From Roseinatronobacter sp. S2 (lineage in GTDB: Bacteria > Pseudomonadota > Alphaproteobacteria > Rhodobacterales > Rhodobacteraceae), in NCBI RefSeq assembly GCF_029581395.1, contig NZ_CP121113.1, positions 1,298,001 through 1,362,000 on the forward strand: 64,000 nt of DNA, in the 5' to 3' direction. Below are positions 18,675 through 27,607 of this stretch, piece by piece (within the stretch, counting starts at the first letter, position 1; every line of letters begins with the position of its first letter). The position numbers and the translations under genes are program-made. The notes beneath the pieces were generated by a model. That model had not been told where the DNA came from. It did no database searches and saw nothing but the letters and a program-made list of their open reading frames with translations.

Positions 18675-19289
18675 ATGCAAGTGATCCTTCTTGAACGCGT
18701 GGCCAAGCTGGGCCAGATGGGCGACGTCGTAAGCGTCAAGCCCGGTTACGCGCGTAACTATCTGCTGCCGCAAGGCAAGGCGCTGCGTGCGTCTGATGAC
18801 AACATCAAATCCTTCGAGGCCCGCAAGGCGGAACTGGAAGTGCAGAACCTTGAAACCCGCAAGGAAGCGCAGGCCATGGCCGAGCGTCTGGATGGCGAAA
18901 CCTATATCGTTATCCGTCAGGCATCTGATGGCGGCGCGCTTTACGGCTCTGTCAGCCCGCGCGATGTCACCGATCTTCTGGCCGAAGCGGGTGTCACCGT
19001 CGAACGCCGCCAGATCGTCATTCCGACGCCGATCAAACTGCTGGGGCTGCATGGTGCAACAATTTCCCTGCACCCCGAAGTCGAAGCAAAGATTCATCTG
19101 AATGTCGCACGTTCCGCCGAAGAAGCTGAACTACAGGCTTCCGGTAAATCCATTCAGGAACTGGCTGCTGAAGAAGAAGCGGCTGCTGAATTCGAAATCT
19201 CGGAACTGTTCGACGATATCGGCGCTGCCGGTATGGACGATGATGATCCCCGCAATCATGGCGAAAGCGATGACCCGCGCGAGGCTTAA
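18675..19289 (+). CDS. rplI: 50S ribosomal protein L9
   Basis: A 204-residue L9: N-terminal rRNA-binding domain ([30 protein letters not shown]), long connecting helix, C-terminal domain to about residue 150, then an acidic tail of about 50 residues ([16 protein letters not shown]...) beyond the E. coli length of 149. Such tails occur in Rhodobacterales. Last gene of the operon, with a terminator after it. Confidence 0.97.
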   Translation: MQVILLERVAKLGQMGDVVSVKPGYARNYLLPQGKALRASDDNIKSFEARKAELEVQNLETRKEAQAMAERLDGETYIVIRQASDGGALYGSVSPRDVTDLLAEAGVTVERRQIVIPTPIKLLGLHGATISLHPEVEAKIHLNVARSAEEAELQASGKSIQELAAEEEAAAEFEISELFDDIGAAGMDDDDPRNHGESDDPREA

Positions 19290-19310
19290 GACAAGCCGGA
19301 ACTGACTGAT

Positions 19311-19340
19311 GCGCCCGCTGACTGGTTTCAGCGGGCGTTT
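19311..19340 (+). terminator. Intrinsic terminator of the rpsF-rpsR-rplI operon
   Basis: Stem CGCCCGCTGA/TCAGCGGGCG (10 bp) with a 6-base loop, followed by TTT, 22 bases after the rplI stop. Confidence 0.85.
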
Positions 19341-19526
19341 CCATATCCAGGATGTGCCCGTTTTTGCGCCCAAACCGCGTTTCAGGCCAAGTTTTGCGCA
19401 AGACCGGTTGTGCGGCTTGCATTTTGCGCAGATTTGCTTACATATTCGATTTACTGCAATTGTTGTGCGTGATGTCGCGCGCGGCGGCGTCCCGGTCAGG
19501 CAGTGCCGGGATTCTAGGGGTGATCC

Positions 19527-19895
19527 ATGAAGATTGAAAGCACCATCGCGGACGATCTGCTTGAGATGAAAGACACAAATCCAGAGGGGGTCACCCCTCA
19601 GGATATGACAGAGCAGGCGCAGGCCGCGTCAAATTTCCTGAAGGCGCTTGCACATGAAGGGCGGCTGATGATTCTGTGCCACCTGTCATCGGGCGAAAAA
19701 TCCGTGACAGAGCTGGAACACCTTTTGCAGTCGCGTCAGGCGGCCGTCAGCCAGCAGCTAGCGCGTTTGCGGCTGGAAGGGCTTGTGTCGTGCCGCAGGG
19801 ACGGGAAAACCATCTACTATTCCCTGCATGACCAGCGCGCCGCGCGGATTATCGAAGTTGTCTATGACGTGTTCTGCGCGAACGCGGCGCGCTAG
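19527..19895 (+). CDS. ArsR family repressor, BigR/SqrR-like
   Basis: A 122-residue winged-helix repressor. FLKALAHEGRLMILCHL and the recognition helix SRQAAVSQQLARLRLEGLV are typical of the family. Cysteines C51 (in ILCHL) and C117 (in VFCAN) are 66 residues apart, the same spacing as the Cys pair that BigR and SqrR use to sense persulfide; a third cysteine is C89. This makes a sulfide/persulfide sensor the best guess. No sulfide:quinone reductase or dioxygenase gene is adjacent, so its targets lie elsewhere. Confidence 0.85.
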   Translation: MKIESTIADDLLEMKDTNPEGVTPQDMTEQAQAASNFLKALAHEGRLMILCHLSSGEKSVTELEHLLQSRQAAVSQQLARLRLEGLVSCRRDGKTIYYSLHDQRAARIIEVVYDVFCANAAR

Positions 19896-20037
19896 GCTGC
19901 AAATTACGGAATTTCACGATCATATGCGTATGTTGGGCACCGTCCGCGCACTAGCAGCGGCGCGTTATCGCGGTTAAGCGCCTTGCGCATGGTGTCAGGA
20001 CGGGGCATCAAGTTTCTGTAACCCAGTGTAAAGAGCG

Positions 20038-20520
20038 ATGATGAGCCGGATTTGCCAGATAGATATCGATGATTGCGGATTGCCGACCCCCACACCAGAG
20101 GTCGAGCAGGAACGCAAGGTTGCAGTGTTTGACCTGCTGGAAGACAACAGTTTTGTGCTGGCCGCCCGTGATGGAAAGCTGGCACCCGATGGCCCTTTTG
20201 CTATGAAACTTGGTATTCGTGACAGGCGCCTTGTCATTGACATCAAGAACGAAGCTGGCGCGCAGATAGCTGAATTGCAGCTGTCACTGGGGCCGTTCCG
20301 GCAGGTGGTCAAGGATTACTACCAGATTTGTGGCAGCTATTTCGAAGCGGTCAAGCGCCTGCCCCCCAGCCAGATTGAAGCCATCGACATGGCGCGGCGG
20401 GGCATTCACAATGAGGGCGCGCGTATCCTGCAAGAGCGCCTTGAAGGCAAGGCCGAGATGGATATAGACACCGCGCGGCGCTTGTTCACCCTGGTGTGCG
20501 TTTTGCATTTCGGGGGCTGA
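20038..20520 (+). CDS. UPF0262 family protein
   Basis: About 160 residues, cytoplasmic, of the alphaproteobacterial UPF0262 family (RKVAVFDLLEDNSF, LSLGPFRQVVKDYYQICGSYFEAV). Function unknown. The stop is immediately followed by the ATG of the LMW phosphatase, a pairing conserved in Rhodobacterales. The start may be 20038 or 20041 (two consecutive ATGs). Confidence 0.85.
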   Translation: MMSRICQIDIDDCGLPTPTPEVEQERKVAVFDLLEDNSFVLAARDGKLAPDGPFAMKLGIRDRRLVIDIKNEAGAQIAELQLSLGPFRQVVKDYYQICGSYFEAVKRLPPSQIEAIDMARRGIHNEGARILQERLEGKAEMDIDTARRLFTLVCVLHFGG

Positions 20521-20979
20521 ATGGCAGGTCGTATCCCTTCTTCGATCCTGTTTTGCTGCGACCACAATTCAGTGCGCTCGCCGATCGCCGAAGGGCTGAT
20601 GAAAAAAATGTATGGGCAGCGCGCCTATGTGCAATCTGCGGGGGTCAAAAGCGACCGTGACATTGACGGCTTTTCAATTGCGGTCAGCGCCGAAGACGGG
20701 GTTGAACTGGACCACCACCGCGCGCGGTCTTTCGATGAAATGATCGAATGGGGCGACGATCTGGGCGGGTTCGACCTGATTGTAGCGCTGTCACCGGCCA
20801 GTCAGCGTCAGGCGCTGGAACTGACGCGCTTTGCACATATCGATGTCGAATACTGGCCCATCATGGACCCGTCAGGTCTGGGAGAGACGCGAGAGGCCAA
20901 GCTGGACGCCTATCGCCAGACCCGCGACCAGATAAAGGAACGGCTGCTGGGCCGGTTCGGGCCGCCAACAGAAAGGTAA
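20521..20979 (+). CDS. Low-molecular-weight protein tyrosine phosphatase family
   Basis: A 152-residue protein with the CX5R phosphatase loop C13-DHNSV-R19-S near the N-terminus and a C-terminal DPSG segment (MDPSGLG) providing the probable general-acid aspartate. The loop differs from the usual CxGNxCRS, being closer to the arsenate-reductase-like branch, so the substrate is uncertain. It is coupled to UPF0262. Confidence 0.83.
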   Translation: MAGRIPSSILFCCDHNSVRSPIAEGLMKKMYGQRAYVQSAGVKSDRDIDGFSIAVSAEDGVELDHHRARSFDEMIEWGDDLGGFDLIVALSPASQRQALELTRFAHIDVEYWPIMDPSGLGETREAKLDAYRQTRDQIKERLLGRFGPPTER

Positions 20980-20982
20980 GAC

Positions 20983-21381
20983 ATGAGCCGAGAGATCATC
21001 AACCGCTATTTCGAGGCATTCAATACCGGTGATACCAAAACCATGCTGGCACTTGTCAGCGATGATGTGGAACATTTCGTCAATCAGGGCGATATGCGCA
21101 AGGGCCGCGCGAAATTCGCCGAATTCTGCGCACATATGGGTGTCAGCTACCGCGAACAGTTGCGCGATATGGTGATTTTCGTGAATGACCACGGCACGCG
21201 CGCGGCTGCGGAATTCACTGTGCATGGCGAATATCTGCAAACCGATCCGGGCCTGCCCGCGGCCAACGGCCAGACATATATCCTGCCTGCGGGGTCGTTC
21301 TTTGCGCTGAAGGGCGAAAAAATTACGCGCATAACAACCTATTACAACCTGCAAGACTGGATCAGACAGGTTTCCACATGA
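20983..21381 (+). CDS. NTF2-like / ketosteroid isomerase-related protein
   Basis: A 132-residue SnoaL/NTF2-fold protein (INRYFEAFNTGDTKTMLALVSDDVEHFVNQGD). The fold makes a cone-shaped pocket used for isomerisation, hydration or binding. It is the first gene of a three-gene cassette whose stops and starts overlap (ATGA at 21378), implying cotranslation with the GNAT and carbon-nitrogen hydrolase genes. Substrate unknown. Confidence 0.8.
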   Translation: MSREIINRYFEAFNTGDTKTMLALVSDDVEHFVNQGDMRKGRAKFAEFCAHMGVSYREQLRDMVIFVNDHGTRAAAEFTVHGEYLQTDPGLPAANGQTYILPAGSFFALKGEKITRITTYYNLQDWIRQVST

Positions 21382-21965
21382 GTCTGCGTTTTCTGTCCTT
21401 GTCCGGCGCGCAGATTGATCCGGTGATCATTGGGTTGGCGGCACTGCGTATTCGGGTGTTTCGCGACTGGCCCTATCTGTATGATGGCGACCGCGACTAT
21501 GAACGCACATATTTGCGTGTCTATCGGGACAATCCCCGCGCTGTTGTTGTGGCCGCATTTGATGGCGAAACACTGGTTGGCGCGGCAACCGGCCTGCCCA
21601 TGGCCGATGCAGATGCGGAATTTGCGCAGGCCTTCGCCCACAGCCCGCATGATGTGTCGCAGATATTCTATTGCGCGGAATCCGTGCTGTTGCCGGACTA
21701 TCGCGGGCAGGGTGCGGGGCATCGTTTTTTTGAGTTGCGCGAAGCACATGCGCGCGCCCACGGGTTCGGGCTTGTGGCGTTTTGCAGTGTTGTGCGACCG
21801 GATGACCACCCCGCGCGCCCCGCCGCCTATACCCCGCTGGACGGGTTCTGGCGCAAACGCGGCTACGCCCCCCTGCAAGGTATTGCCGCGCAGTTTTCAT
21901 GGCGTGATGTGGAACAAGACGAGGACAGCTCGAAAACGCTACAATTCTGGATGAAACACCTATGA
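21378..21965 (+). CDS. GNAT family N-acetyltransferase
   Basis: A 195-residue acetyl-CoA-dependent transferase. Motif A is recognisable as SVLLPDYRGQGAGHRFFELREAHARAHG near residues 100-127. It overlaps both neighbours by four bases, so it acts in the same process as the NTF2-like protein and the amidohydrolase. The acceptor substrate is unknown. Confidence 0.83.
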   Translation: MSLRFLSLSGAQIDPVIIGLAALRIRVFRDWPYLYDGDRDYERTYLRVYRDNPRAVVVAAFDGETLVGAATGLPMADADAEFAQAFAHSPHDVSQIFYCAESVLLPDYRGQGAGHRFFELREAHARAHGFGLVAFCSVVRPDDHPARPAAYTPLDGFWRKRGYAPLQGIAAQFSWRDVEQDEDSSKTLQFWMKHL

Positions 21966-22858
21966 AAATAGCCGCTGCCGCCTATCCGCTGGATTTTCTG
22001 CCCGATTGGGCCGCATATGAACACAAGCTGACCGATTGGGTTGCAAAAGCCGTGTCTGACGGTGCGGACCTGCTGGTTTTTCCTGAATACGGCGCCATGG
22101 AACTGGCCAGCCTTGGGGGCGCAGCCGTTGCCGGCGATCTGGAAGCAGCCCTGATCGAGGTGATGTCCCATCACGCGGCGGTCACTGCGCTGCATTGCCG
22201 TTTGGCCGCCGCGCACGGCGTGCATATCCTTGGGGCCAGTGGTCCTGCCATGGCGGGGGGCGCGCGTCCGGTGAACCGCGCTGTCCTTTATGGGCCCGAT
22301 GGTGTGATCGGGCATCAGGACAAACAGATAATGACCCGTTTTGAACGCGAGGAATGGGACATCGCACCGGGACAGGGACTAAAGGTCTTTGATACCGCGC
22401 TGGGCAAGATCGGGGTGATCATCTGTTATGACAGTGAATTCCCGCTGCTGGCGCGCGCCCTGGTCGATTCCGGCGCAGAGTTCCTGCTGGCCCCGTCCTG
22501 CACCGAAACACTGGCGGGATATACGCGCGTGAAGGTGGGGTCGATGGCGCGCGCGCTGGAAAACCAGTGCGTATGTGTGCATGCACCGACAGTCGGACCC
22601 GCCCCGTGGTGCCCTGCGGTCGACATGAATGTCGGGGCCGCCGCAATCTATGGCCCGCCGGATCTGGGCTTTCCTGAAACCGGAATAGTGTCGCAAACCG
22701 CCATGAATACGCCCGGCTGGACCTGCGCGGAAATTGATCCCGATACCATAGCGCGGGTGCGCCGCGAGGGGGCGGTTCTGAACCATGCGCATTGGAATGA
22801 ACAGAAAAACCGCATTTTGGGGCCGATAGAGGTGGTGAAGCCCCCATATAGCGCTTGA
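21962..22858 (+). CDS. Carbon-nitrogen hydrolase (nitrilase superfamily)
   Basis: A 298-residue protein with the Glu-Lys-Cys triad: E42 (FPEYGAME), K121 ([12 protein letters not shown]) and C155 (IICYDSEFP). Members hydrolyse amides or nitriles or carry out N-acyl transfer. Placed last in the NTF2-like/GNAT cassette, it may remove or transfer an acyl or amide group on the same compound. Confidence 0.88.
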   Translation: MKIAAAAYPLDFLPDWAAYEHKLTDWVAKAVSDGADLLVFPEYGAMELASLGGAAVAGDLEAALIEVMSHHAAVTALHCRLAAAHGVHILGASGPAMAGGARPVNRAVLYGPDGVIGHQDKQIMTRFEREEWDIAPGQGLKVFDTALGKIGVIICYDSEFPLLARALVDSGAEFLLAPSCTETLAGYTRVKVGSMARALENQCVCVHAPTVGPAPWCPAVDMNVGAAAIYGPPDLGFPETGIVSQTAMNTPGWTCAEIDPDTIARVRREGAVLNHAHWNEQKNRILGPIEVVKPPYSA

Positions 22859-22925
22859 AAAAGACCACAATAGCGATCATCTAAGCGACGCGCAATTCTG
22901 CGCAGAATTTAAATATGGAGTCACC

Positions 22926-23144
22926 ATGGCCAAGGAAGAACTGCTCGAATTCCCAGGCGTCGTGAAGGAGCTCCTGCCAAATGCGACGTTTCGGGTCGAG
23001 CTGGAAAACGGCCATGAGATCAACGCACATATGGCAGGCAAGATGCGCAAGAACCGCATCCGTGTTCTGGTCGGCGACAAGGTTCAAGTCGAAATGACCC
23101 CCTATGACCTGACCAAGGGTCGTATCAACTACCGCTTCAAATAA
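22926..23144 (+). CDS. infA: Translation initiation factor IF-1
   Basis: A 72-residue OB-fold protein ([40 protein letters not shown]), full length. It occupies the A site of the 30S subunit during initiation. GGAGT stands eight bases upstream. maf follows three bases after the stop. Confidence 0.98.
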   Translation: MAKEELLEFPGVVKELLPNATFRVELENGHEINAHMAGKMRKNRIRVLVGDKVQVEMTPYDLTKGRINYRFK

Positions 23145-23147
23145 GGC

Positions 23148-23723
23148 ATGCGCCTGATCCTTGGGTCTGCAAGTCCGCGGCGACGCGAAATTCTGGCACA
23201 GCTTGGCATTGTGCCGGACGAAATTATCGCGGCCGATATCGATGAAACCCCGCATGCTCAGGAACTGCCGCGGCCCTATTGCGAACGGGTGACGCGCGCG
23301 AAACTGGATGCGATTGCCGCAGATGATGATGATATCGTGCTGTGCGCAGATACCACAGTTGCGCTGGGGCGTCGCATTCTTGGCAAACCGCGTGATGCCG
23401 CGCAGGCGGCGGAATTTCTGCTGAAACTTGCGGGGCGGCGCCATTCGGTGATCACGTCGGTCGCGTTGCGGCGCGCAGGCAGGCACTGGATGCGCACCCA
23501 GGTGACCACTGTAAAGATGAAGCGCTTGTCCGATGACGACCTGAACGGCTATCTTGCCTGTGGCGAATGGCAGGGCAAGGCAGGCGGCTATGCCATTCAG
23601 GGCCGTGGCGGCGCATTCATCCCGTGGATATCCGGGTCATACACGGGCGTCATGGGCCTGCCTGCGGTCGAAACTGTAACCCTGTTGCGCGCGGCAGGCT
23701 ATAAAATGGATGACACCCCATGA
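23148..23723 (+). CDS. maf: Maf-like nucleotide pyrophosphatase
   Basis: A 191-residue Maf/YhdE-type protein, which hydrolyses non-canonical or UTP/dTTP nucleotides and affects septation. Conserved segments: [12 protein letters not shown] at the N-terminus, [16 protein letters not shown], and [25 protein letters not shown]. It overlaps rng by four bases. Confidence 0.95.
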   Translation: MRLILGSASPRRREILAQLGIVPDEIIAADIDETPHAQELPRPYCERVTRAKLDAIAADDDDIVLCADTTVALGRRILGKPRDAAQAAEFLLKLAGRRHSVITSVALRRAGRHWMRTQVTTVKMKRLSDDDLNGYLACGEWQGKAGGYAIQGRGGAFIPWISGSYTGVMGLPAVETVTLLRAAGYKMDDTP

Positions 23724-24754
23724 AAGGCAGTGTGATTGCCCTTGACCAGTTCAATGGCAAGGAAGCCGCAGCGCTTATGATCGACGGGCATCTGGATGAT
23801 GTCATTCTTGCCTTGCCCGATGGTGTTGTTGCACCCGAAACCATTTTGCGTGGTAAAATGGGCCGCCCCGTCAAGGGGTTGGGGGGGGCGTTCGTGGATT
23901 TGCCCGATGGTTTGCGCGGCTTTCTGCGCCAGACCAAGGGCCTGCGTCCCGGTGATCCGGTGCTGGTGCAGGTGACGGGGCTTGCCGAACAGGGCAAGGC
24001 TATCCCTGTCACAACGCGACTATTGTTCAAAAGCCGCTATGCGATTGTCACGCCGGATGCGCCGGGGTTGAACATTTCGCGCCAGATTGTGGACGATGAT
24101 CTGCGCGCAATCCTCGCCGGTCTGGCGCAAAGCGCGATGGAGGGGGCGCAAACCGGCATGGGGCTGATCTTGCGCTCGGCCTGTGCGGATGCGGATGAGG
24201 ACGAAATTGCACATGACATCGCGCGGATGCGTGAACTGGCCCAGCAGGTCTTGGCCGATGCATCGGGTGCGCCGGAAACCCTTGTGGCCGCAGCAGGTCC
24301 GCATATGGCCGCGTGGCGCGACTGGGCCATGCCCGACACGCTGGATGATGCGGCAGACAGTTTCCAGCGCCACAATGTAATCGACGCCATAGACAGCCTG
24401 CGTCAGGCGCATGTGCCCCTGTCGGGGGGCGCGCATATGCAGGTTGAAGTGACCAGCGCATTTGTCACGATCGATGTGAATACTGGCCCCGACACCAGCC
24501 CCGCTGCGGGGCTGAAGGCGAATATTGCAGCCGCACGCGAATTGCCCCGCCAGTTGCGCCTGCGCGGGTTGGGCGGGCAGGTGATGATTGATTTCGCACC
24601 TTGCGCCAAGAAAGACCGGCAGGTGCTGGAGCAATCCCTGCGCGCCAGCTTCCGGCGGGACGGGCGCGACACCGTGCTGGCCGGCTGGACCCCGCTTGGC
24701 AATTATGAACTGACGCGCAAACGCGACCGCGTGGCGCTATCGGTCTGCCTGTAA
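23720..24754 (+). CDS. rng: Ribonuclease E/G family protein
   Basis: A 344-residue protein, shorter than E. coli RNase G (489), covering an S1-like start region ([26 protein letters not shown]) and the catalytic DNase I-like domain with the metal-binding TIDVNTGPD. The N-terminal sensing part and the zinc-link/small domain are reduced, as in other Rhodobacterales second-copy RNase G proteins. It probably acts in rRNA or mRNA processing. It overlaps maf (ATGA) and yacG (TAATG). Confidence 0.88.
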   Translation: MKGSVIALDQFNGKEAAALMIDGHLDDVILALPDGVVAPETILRGKMGRPVKGLGGAFVDLPDGLRGFLRQTKGLRPGDPVLVQVTGLAEQGKAIPVTTRLLFKSRYAIVTPDAPGLNISRQIVDDDLRAILAGLAQSAMEGAQTGMGLILRSACADADEDEIAHDIARMRELAQQVLADASGAPETLVAAAGPHMAAWRDWAMPDTLDDAADSFQRHNVIDAIDSLRQAHVPLSGGAHMQVEVTSAFVTIDVNTGPDTSPAAGLKANIAAARELPRQLRLRGLGGQVMIDFAPCAKKDRQVLEQSLRASFRRDGRDTVLAGWTPLGNYELTRKRDRVALSVCL

Positions 24755-24933
24755 TGTCCTGCCCGATCTGCAAACGCGCGACAGTTCCCGCGTTCAAACC
24801 CTTCTGCTCGCGCCGTTGCGCCGATGTGGATCTGGCGCGCTGGCTTAAAGGGGAATACGCCATTCCCGGCCCCGAGGTCGAGGAATTGCCGGATATGGAC
24901 AGTGACGACACCCCGCAAAAATTTTCCGGGTGA
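24754..24933 (+). CDS. yacG: DNA gyrase inhibitor / zinc protein YacG
   Basis: A 59-residue protein, full length, with four zinc cysteines (CPIC and CSRRC) and WLKGEYAIPGP. YacG binds GyrB and blocks DNA binding. Its ATG overlaps the rng stop (TAATG). Confidence 0.92.
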   Translation: MSCPICKRATVPAFKPFCSRRCADVDLARWLKGEYAIPGPEVEELPDMDSDDTPQKFSG

Positions 24934-25041
24934 TAATCACCGCGTTTTTTCAACAACCCTCTGGACAGCACGATTTCCCTGACATAAGAAGCCCGCACCC
25001 AGCGCAAGAAGTTGCGTTTTGTGTGACACTCACACACCCGT

Positions 25042-25116
25042 GCCCGGGTAGCTCAGGGGTAGAGCAGTGGATTGAAAATCCTCGTGTCGGTGGTTCGATT
25101 CCGCCCCCGGGCACCA
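25042..25116 (+). tRNA. tRNA-Phe (anticodon GAA)
   Basis: A 75-base tRNA with encoded CCA; acceptor arms GCCCGGG/CCCGGGC pair fully, the D-arm is GCTCAGGGGTAGAGC, the anticodon loop TTGAAAA gives GAA, and the T-arm is CGGTGGTTCGATTCCGCC. The anticodon stem GTGGA/TCCTC has one T-T mismatch. Confidence 0.97.
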
Positions 25117-25454
25117 CTTTGAAAACTGAAACTTTCGCCCGTATGTAATTGTTTTTGTAGCGTAATATGCACGGCCACAGGGCATACGCCCGATCCGGTT
25201 CTTTCGCGTTTTCGCATATCCGGGCACAGGCAATTCCAGCAAAACGGGGATGGCTTTTTTCGGTTCGGGCTTGCGCAAAATCACGACGCGACAGCGTTTC
25301 CCCCGTTTCAACGCAAGAATAAGACGCAGTAGCACGCATTCCCCCCCCGCGCGGTGTCTTTTGCGCGCCTTGCCGTTTGTGCCCTGTCGTCAGGCAACAG
25401 GTTTGTATCATGCGCCGCCGGATTGCGGCGGATTGCCCGAAGGCGCTGCATGAA

Positions 25455-25483
25455 GTTTCACATTTCTCTCATCGCGGTGTTAC
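25455..25483 (+). promoter_or_regulatory. Candidate Pho box upstream of phnD1
   Basis: Three 7-mers at an exact 11-bp period, GTTTCAC, CTCTCAT and GTGTTAC, resemble the PhoB half-site CTGTCAT. The array ends 72 bases before the phnD1 start. The rest of the 438-base gap from tRNA-Phe to phnD1 shows nothing I recognise. Confidence 0.5.
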
Positions 25484-25555
25484 AAACCCCTGCGATCAGG
25501 TCGGCACTCCCGAATACGGGACCAAAGCTGCCAACCTGATCCGGAGATCACACAA

Positions 25556-26482
25556 ATGACCACCAAGGCCCTTGCCTGTCTGCTTGTTGCGTCAACCGCA
25601 CTCAGCACCCTTCCCATGACTGCCAGCGCCGACTGGCGCAATGACCTGCCCACCTTCCGCATCGGCCTGCTGGGCGGCGAGAATGAAGCAGACCGCCTGC
25701 GCAACAATGACTGCATGGCCACGGCGCTGTCCGAACGCCTTGGTGTTCCGGTTGAGATGTTCCCCGCGCCCGATTATGCCGGTGTGATGCAGGGCCTGCT
25801 GGCGGGCCAGCTGGAATACGCAGCGCTGGGCGCGTCGGCCTATGCGGGCATTTACCTGCAAGATGCGGACGCGGTTGAACCGATCTTCGTGACCAAGGAA
25901 TCGGACGGGTCGCTGGGCTATATTGCCGCGATTTACACCCGTTCGGACACAGACATTCATTCGCTGGACGATCTGGAAGGCCATTCACTGGCCTATGCGG
26001 ACCCGAATTCGGCATCCGGTTATCTGATCCCGCGTTTTGAATTGCGCCGTGCCGGTATTGTGGAAGAAGAATTCTTCAGCCGCACTGGCTTTGGTGGCGG
26101 GCATGAACAGGCAGTGATTGCCGTTTTGCAAGGCCAGTATGATGCAGGCGTGACATGGGCTTCCGGTCAGGGTGACCCCGCCGAAGGGTATACCCGTGGC
26201 AACCTGAAGCGCATGATCGACAATGACCTGCTGAACATGGCCGATCTGCGCATCATCTGGGAAAGCCCGATTATTCCCAACGGCCCTGTCGTCATCCGTC
26301 AGGCCCTGCCGCAAGAGGTCAAGGACATCGTCATCGACTATCTGGCGACCCAGCATGATGCAGACGCGGAATGCTATTACAACGTAACTTATGGCGAAGG
26401 GTTGGGCTGGGAACCTGTGACCCATGAGTTCTTCGAGGGCATTGTGGAAATGCGCCGCGAAGAACTTGCCGGTTCGCGCTGA
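25556..26482 (+). CDS. phnD: Phosphonate ABC transporter substrate-binding protein 1
   Basis: A 308-residue periplasmic protein: signal peptide to about residue 25 (ASTALSTLPMTASA|DW), then the PhnD family body (FRIGLLGGENEADRLR, DYAGVMQGLLAGQLEYAALGASAYAG, AYADPNSASGYLIPR). It delivers phosphonates to PhnC/PhnE. A GGAGATC site lies upstream. It is one of two tandem phnD genes and is followed by a terminator-like hairpin before the second. Confidence 0.95.
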   Translation: MTTKALACLLVASTALSTLPMTASADWRNDLPTFRIGLLGGENEADRLRNNDCMATALSERLGVPVEMFPAPDYAGVMQGLLAGQLEYAALGASAYAGIYLQDADAVEPIFVTKESDGSLGYIAAIYTRSDTDIHSLDDLEGHSLAYADPNSASGYLIPRFELRRAGIVEEEFFSRTGFGGGHEQAVIAVLQGQYDAGVTWASGQGDPAEGYTRGNLKRMIDNDLLNMADLRIIWESPIIPNGPVVIRQALPQEVKDIVIDYLATQHDADAECYYNVTYGEGLGWEPVTHEFFEGIVEMRREELAGSR

Positions 26483-26493
26483 TCTGACCTGAA

Positions 26494-26520
26494 GGGTGGC
26501 CCGTCACGGGCCGCCCTTTT
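26494..26520 (+). terminator. Hairpin between phnD1 and phnD2
   Basis: Stem GGGTGGCCCG/CGGGCCGCCC (one wobble) with loop TCA and a following TTTT, 12 bases after the phnD1 stop. As an intra-operon attenuator it would raise binding-protein mRNA over transporter mRNA. Confidence 0.8.
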
Positions 26521-26584
26521 CATTTGCCCGCGCGGCACAGTTTGGCGGGGGCGTGTTGATCATCCATGAAAAAGGAAGACCACA

Positions 26585-27508
26585 ATGACCAGAACCATCA
26601 CCGGCGTTGCAGCCACGTTTGCCGTGCTTATGACCAGTGTTGCCCCTGCGGCGGCCGACTGGCGCGCGGATTTCGGGACATTCAATATAGGCCTGCTGGG
26701 CGGCGAGAATGAAGCCGACCGCCTGCGCCGCTATGACTGCATGCAGGAACTTGTCGAAGATGTGCTTGGCGTGCCGGTCGAGCTGTATCCAGCCGCCGAC
26801 TATGCGGGTGTCATGCAGGGCCTGCTGGCGGGGCAGTTGCATACTGCGGGCCTTGGTGCATCCGCCTATGCGGGCATCTATCTGCAAGACCCCGATGCGG
26901 TAGAACCGCTTCTGACCCGCGCCCAGCTTGACGACAGCCTTGGGTATTACGCGGTCATGTATGTGCGCGCCGACAGCGACATCATGACATTTGAGGATAT
27001 GGAAGGCCGCAGCCTTGCCTATGCCGATCCGAATTCGGCGTCGGGCTATTTGTTTCCCAGGGGGCAGTTGCGCCTGCAAGGTATCATCGATGACGACTAC
27101 TTCAGCAGCACCGGATTTGCGGGCGGGCATGAACAAGGCGTGATCGCGGTGCTGAACGGTCAGTATGATGCAGGCGTCACATGGACATCGCTGCAAGGAG
27201 AGTTCGAGGAAGGGTATTCGCGCGGCAACCTGCGCCGGATGGTCGACAATGGCCTGCTGGACATGAACGACCTGCGCATCGTGTGGGAATCCGACATCAT
27301 CCCCAACGGCCCGACGGTGTTTCGCAAGGATCTGCCGGAAGAAGCCCGCGAGCTGCTTCTGGAGTTCCACAAAAGCATGAATACCGAGCATCCTGAATGC
27401 TACCAGCTGACTGCCGGTGGCGACGATAACGGCTATGTCGATATCGACCACGGCTTCTATGAAGGCACGGTTGCGCTGCGCCGTCAGGAACTCGAAGAGT
27501 CGCGTTAA
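26585..27508 (+). CDS. phnD: Phosphonate ABC transporter substrate-binding protein 2
   Basis: A 307-residue paralogue of phnD1, clearly a tandem duplication (shared IGLLGGENEADRLR, YAGVMQGLLAGQL, LAYADPNSASGYL). Signal peptide to about residue 24 (TSVAPAAA|DW). The two copies differ mainly in the ligand-facing C-terminal lobe, suggesting different phosphonate preferences with one shared permease. A second attenuator-like hairpin follows. Confidence 0.94.
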   Translation: MTRTITGVAATFAVLMTSVAPAAADWRADFGTFNIGLLGGENEADRLRRYDCMQELVEDVLGVPVELYPAADYAGVMQGLLAGQLHTAGLGASAYAGIYLQDPDAVEPLLTRAQLDDSLGYYAVMYVRADSDIMTFEDMEGRSLAYADPNSASGYLFPRGQLRLQGIIDDDYFSSTGFAGGHEQGVIAVLNGQYDAGVTWTSLQGEFEEGYSRGNLRRMVDNGLLDMNDLRIVWESDIIPNGPTVFRKDLPEEARELLLEFHKSMNTEHPECYQLTAGGDDNGYVDIDHGFYEGTVALRRQELEESR

Positions 27509-27525
27509 GAAATCCAAACCCACCC

Positions 27526-27560
27526 GGCCCCTGCGAAAACGCGGGGGCCTTTGGTTTTTT
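27526..27560 (+). terminator. Hairpin between phnD2 and phnC
   Basis: A 10-bp stem GGCCCCTGCG/CGCGGGGGCC with an AAAA loop and a T-rich tail (TTTGGTTTTTTT). Immediately after it is a run of ten C's (27571-27580). It probably attenuates transcription into phnC. Confidence 0.82.
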
Positions 27561-27607
27561 TGCGGCCTGTCCCCCCCCCCTTCATGGCCGCTGACAGGAG
27601 AGAACCC

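Noticed and set aside
25117..25454. Possible small gene between tRNA-Phe and phnD1
   Set aside because: Frames of about 60-70 codons exist, but none has a ribosome site or recognisable sequence; some run through the tRNA or the Pho-box-like array.
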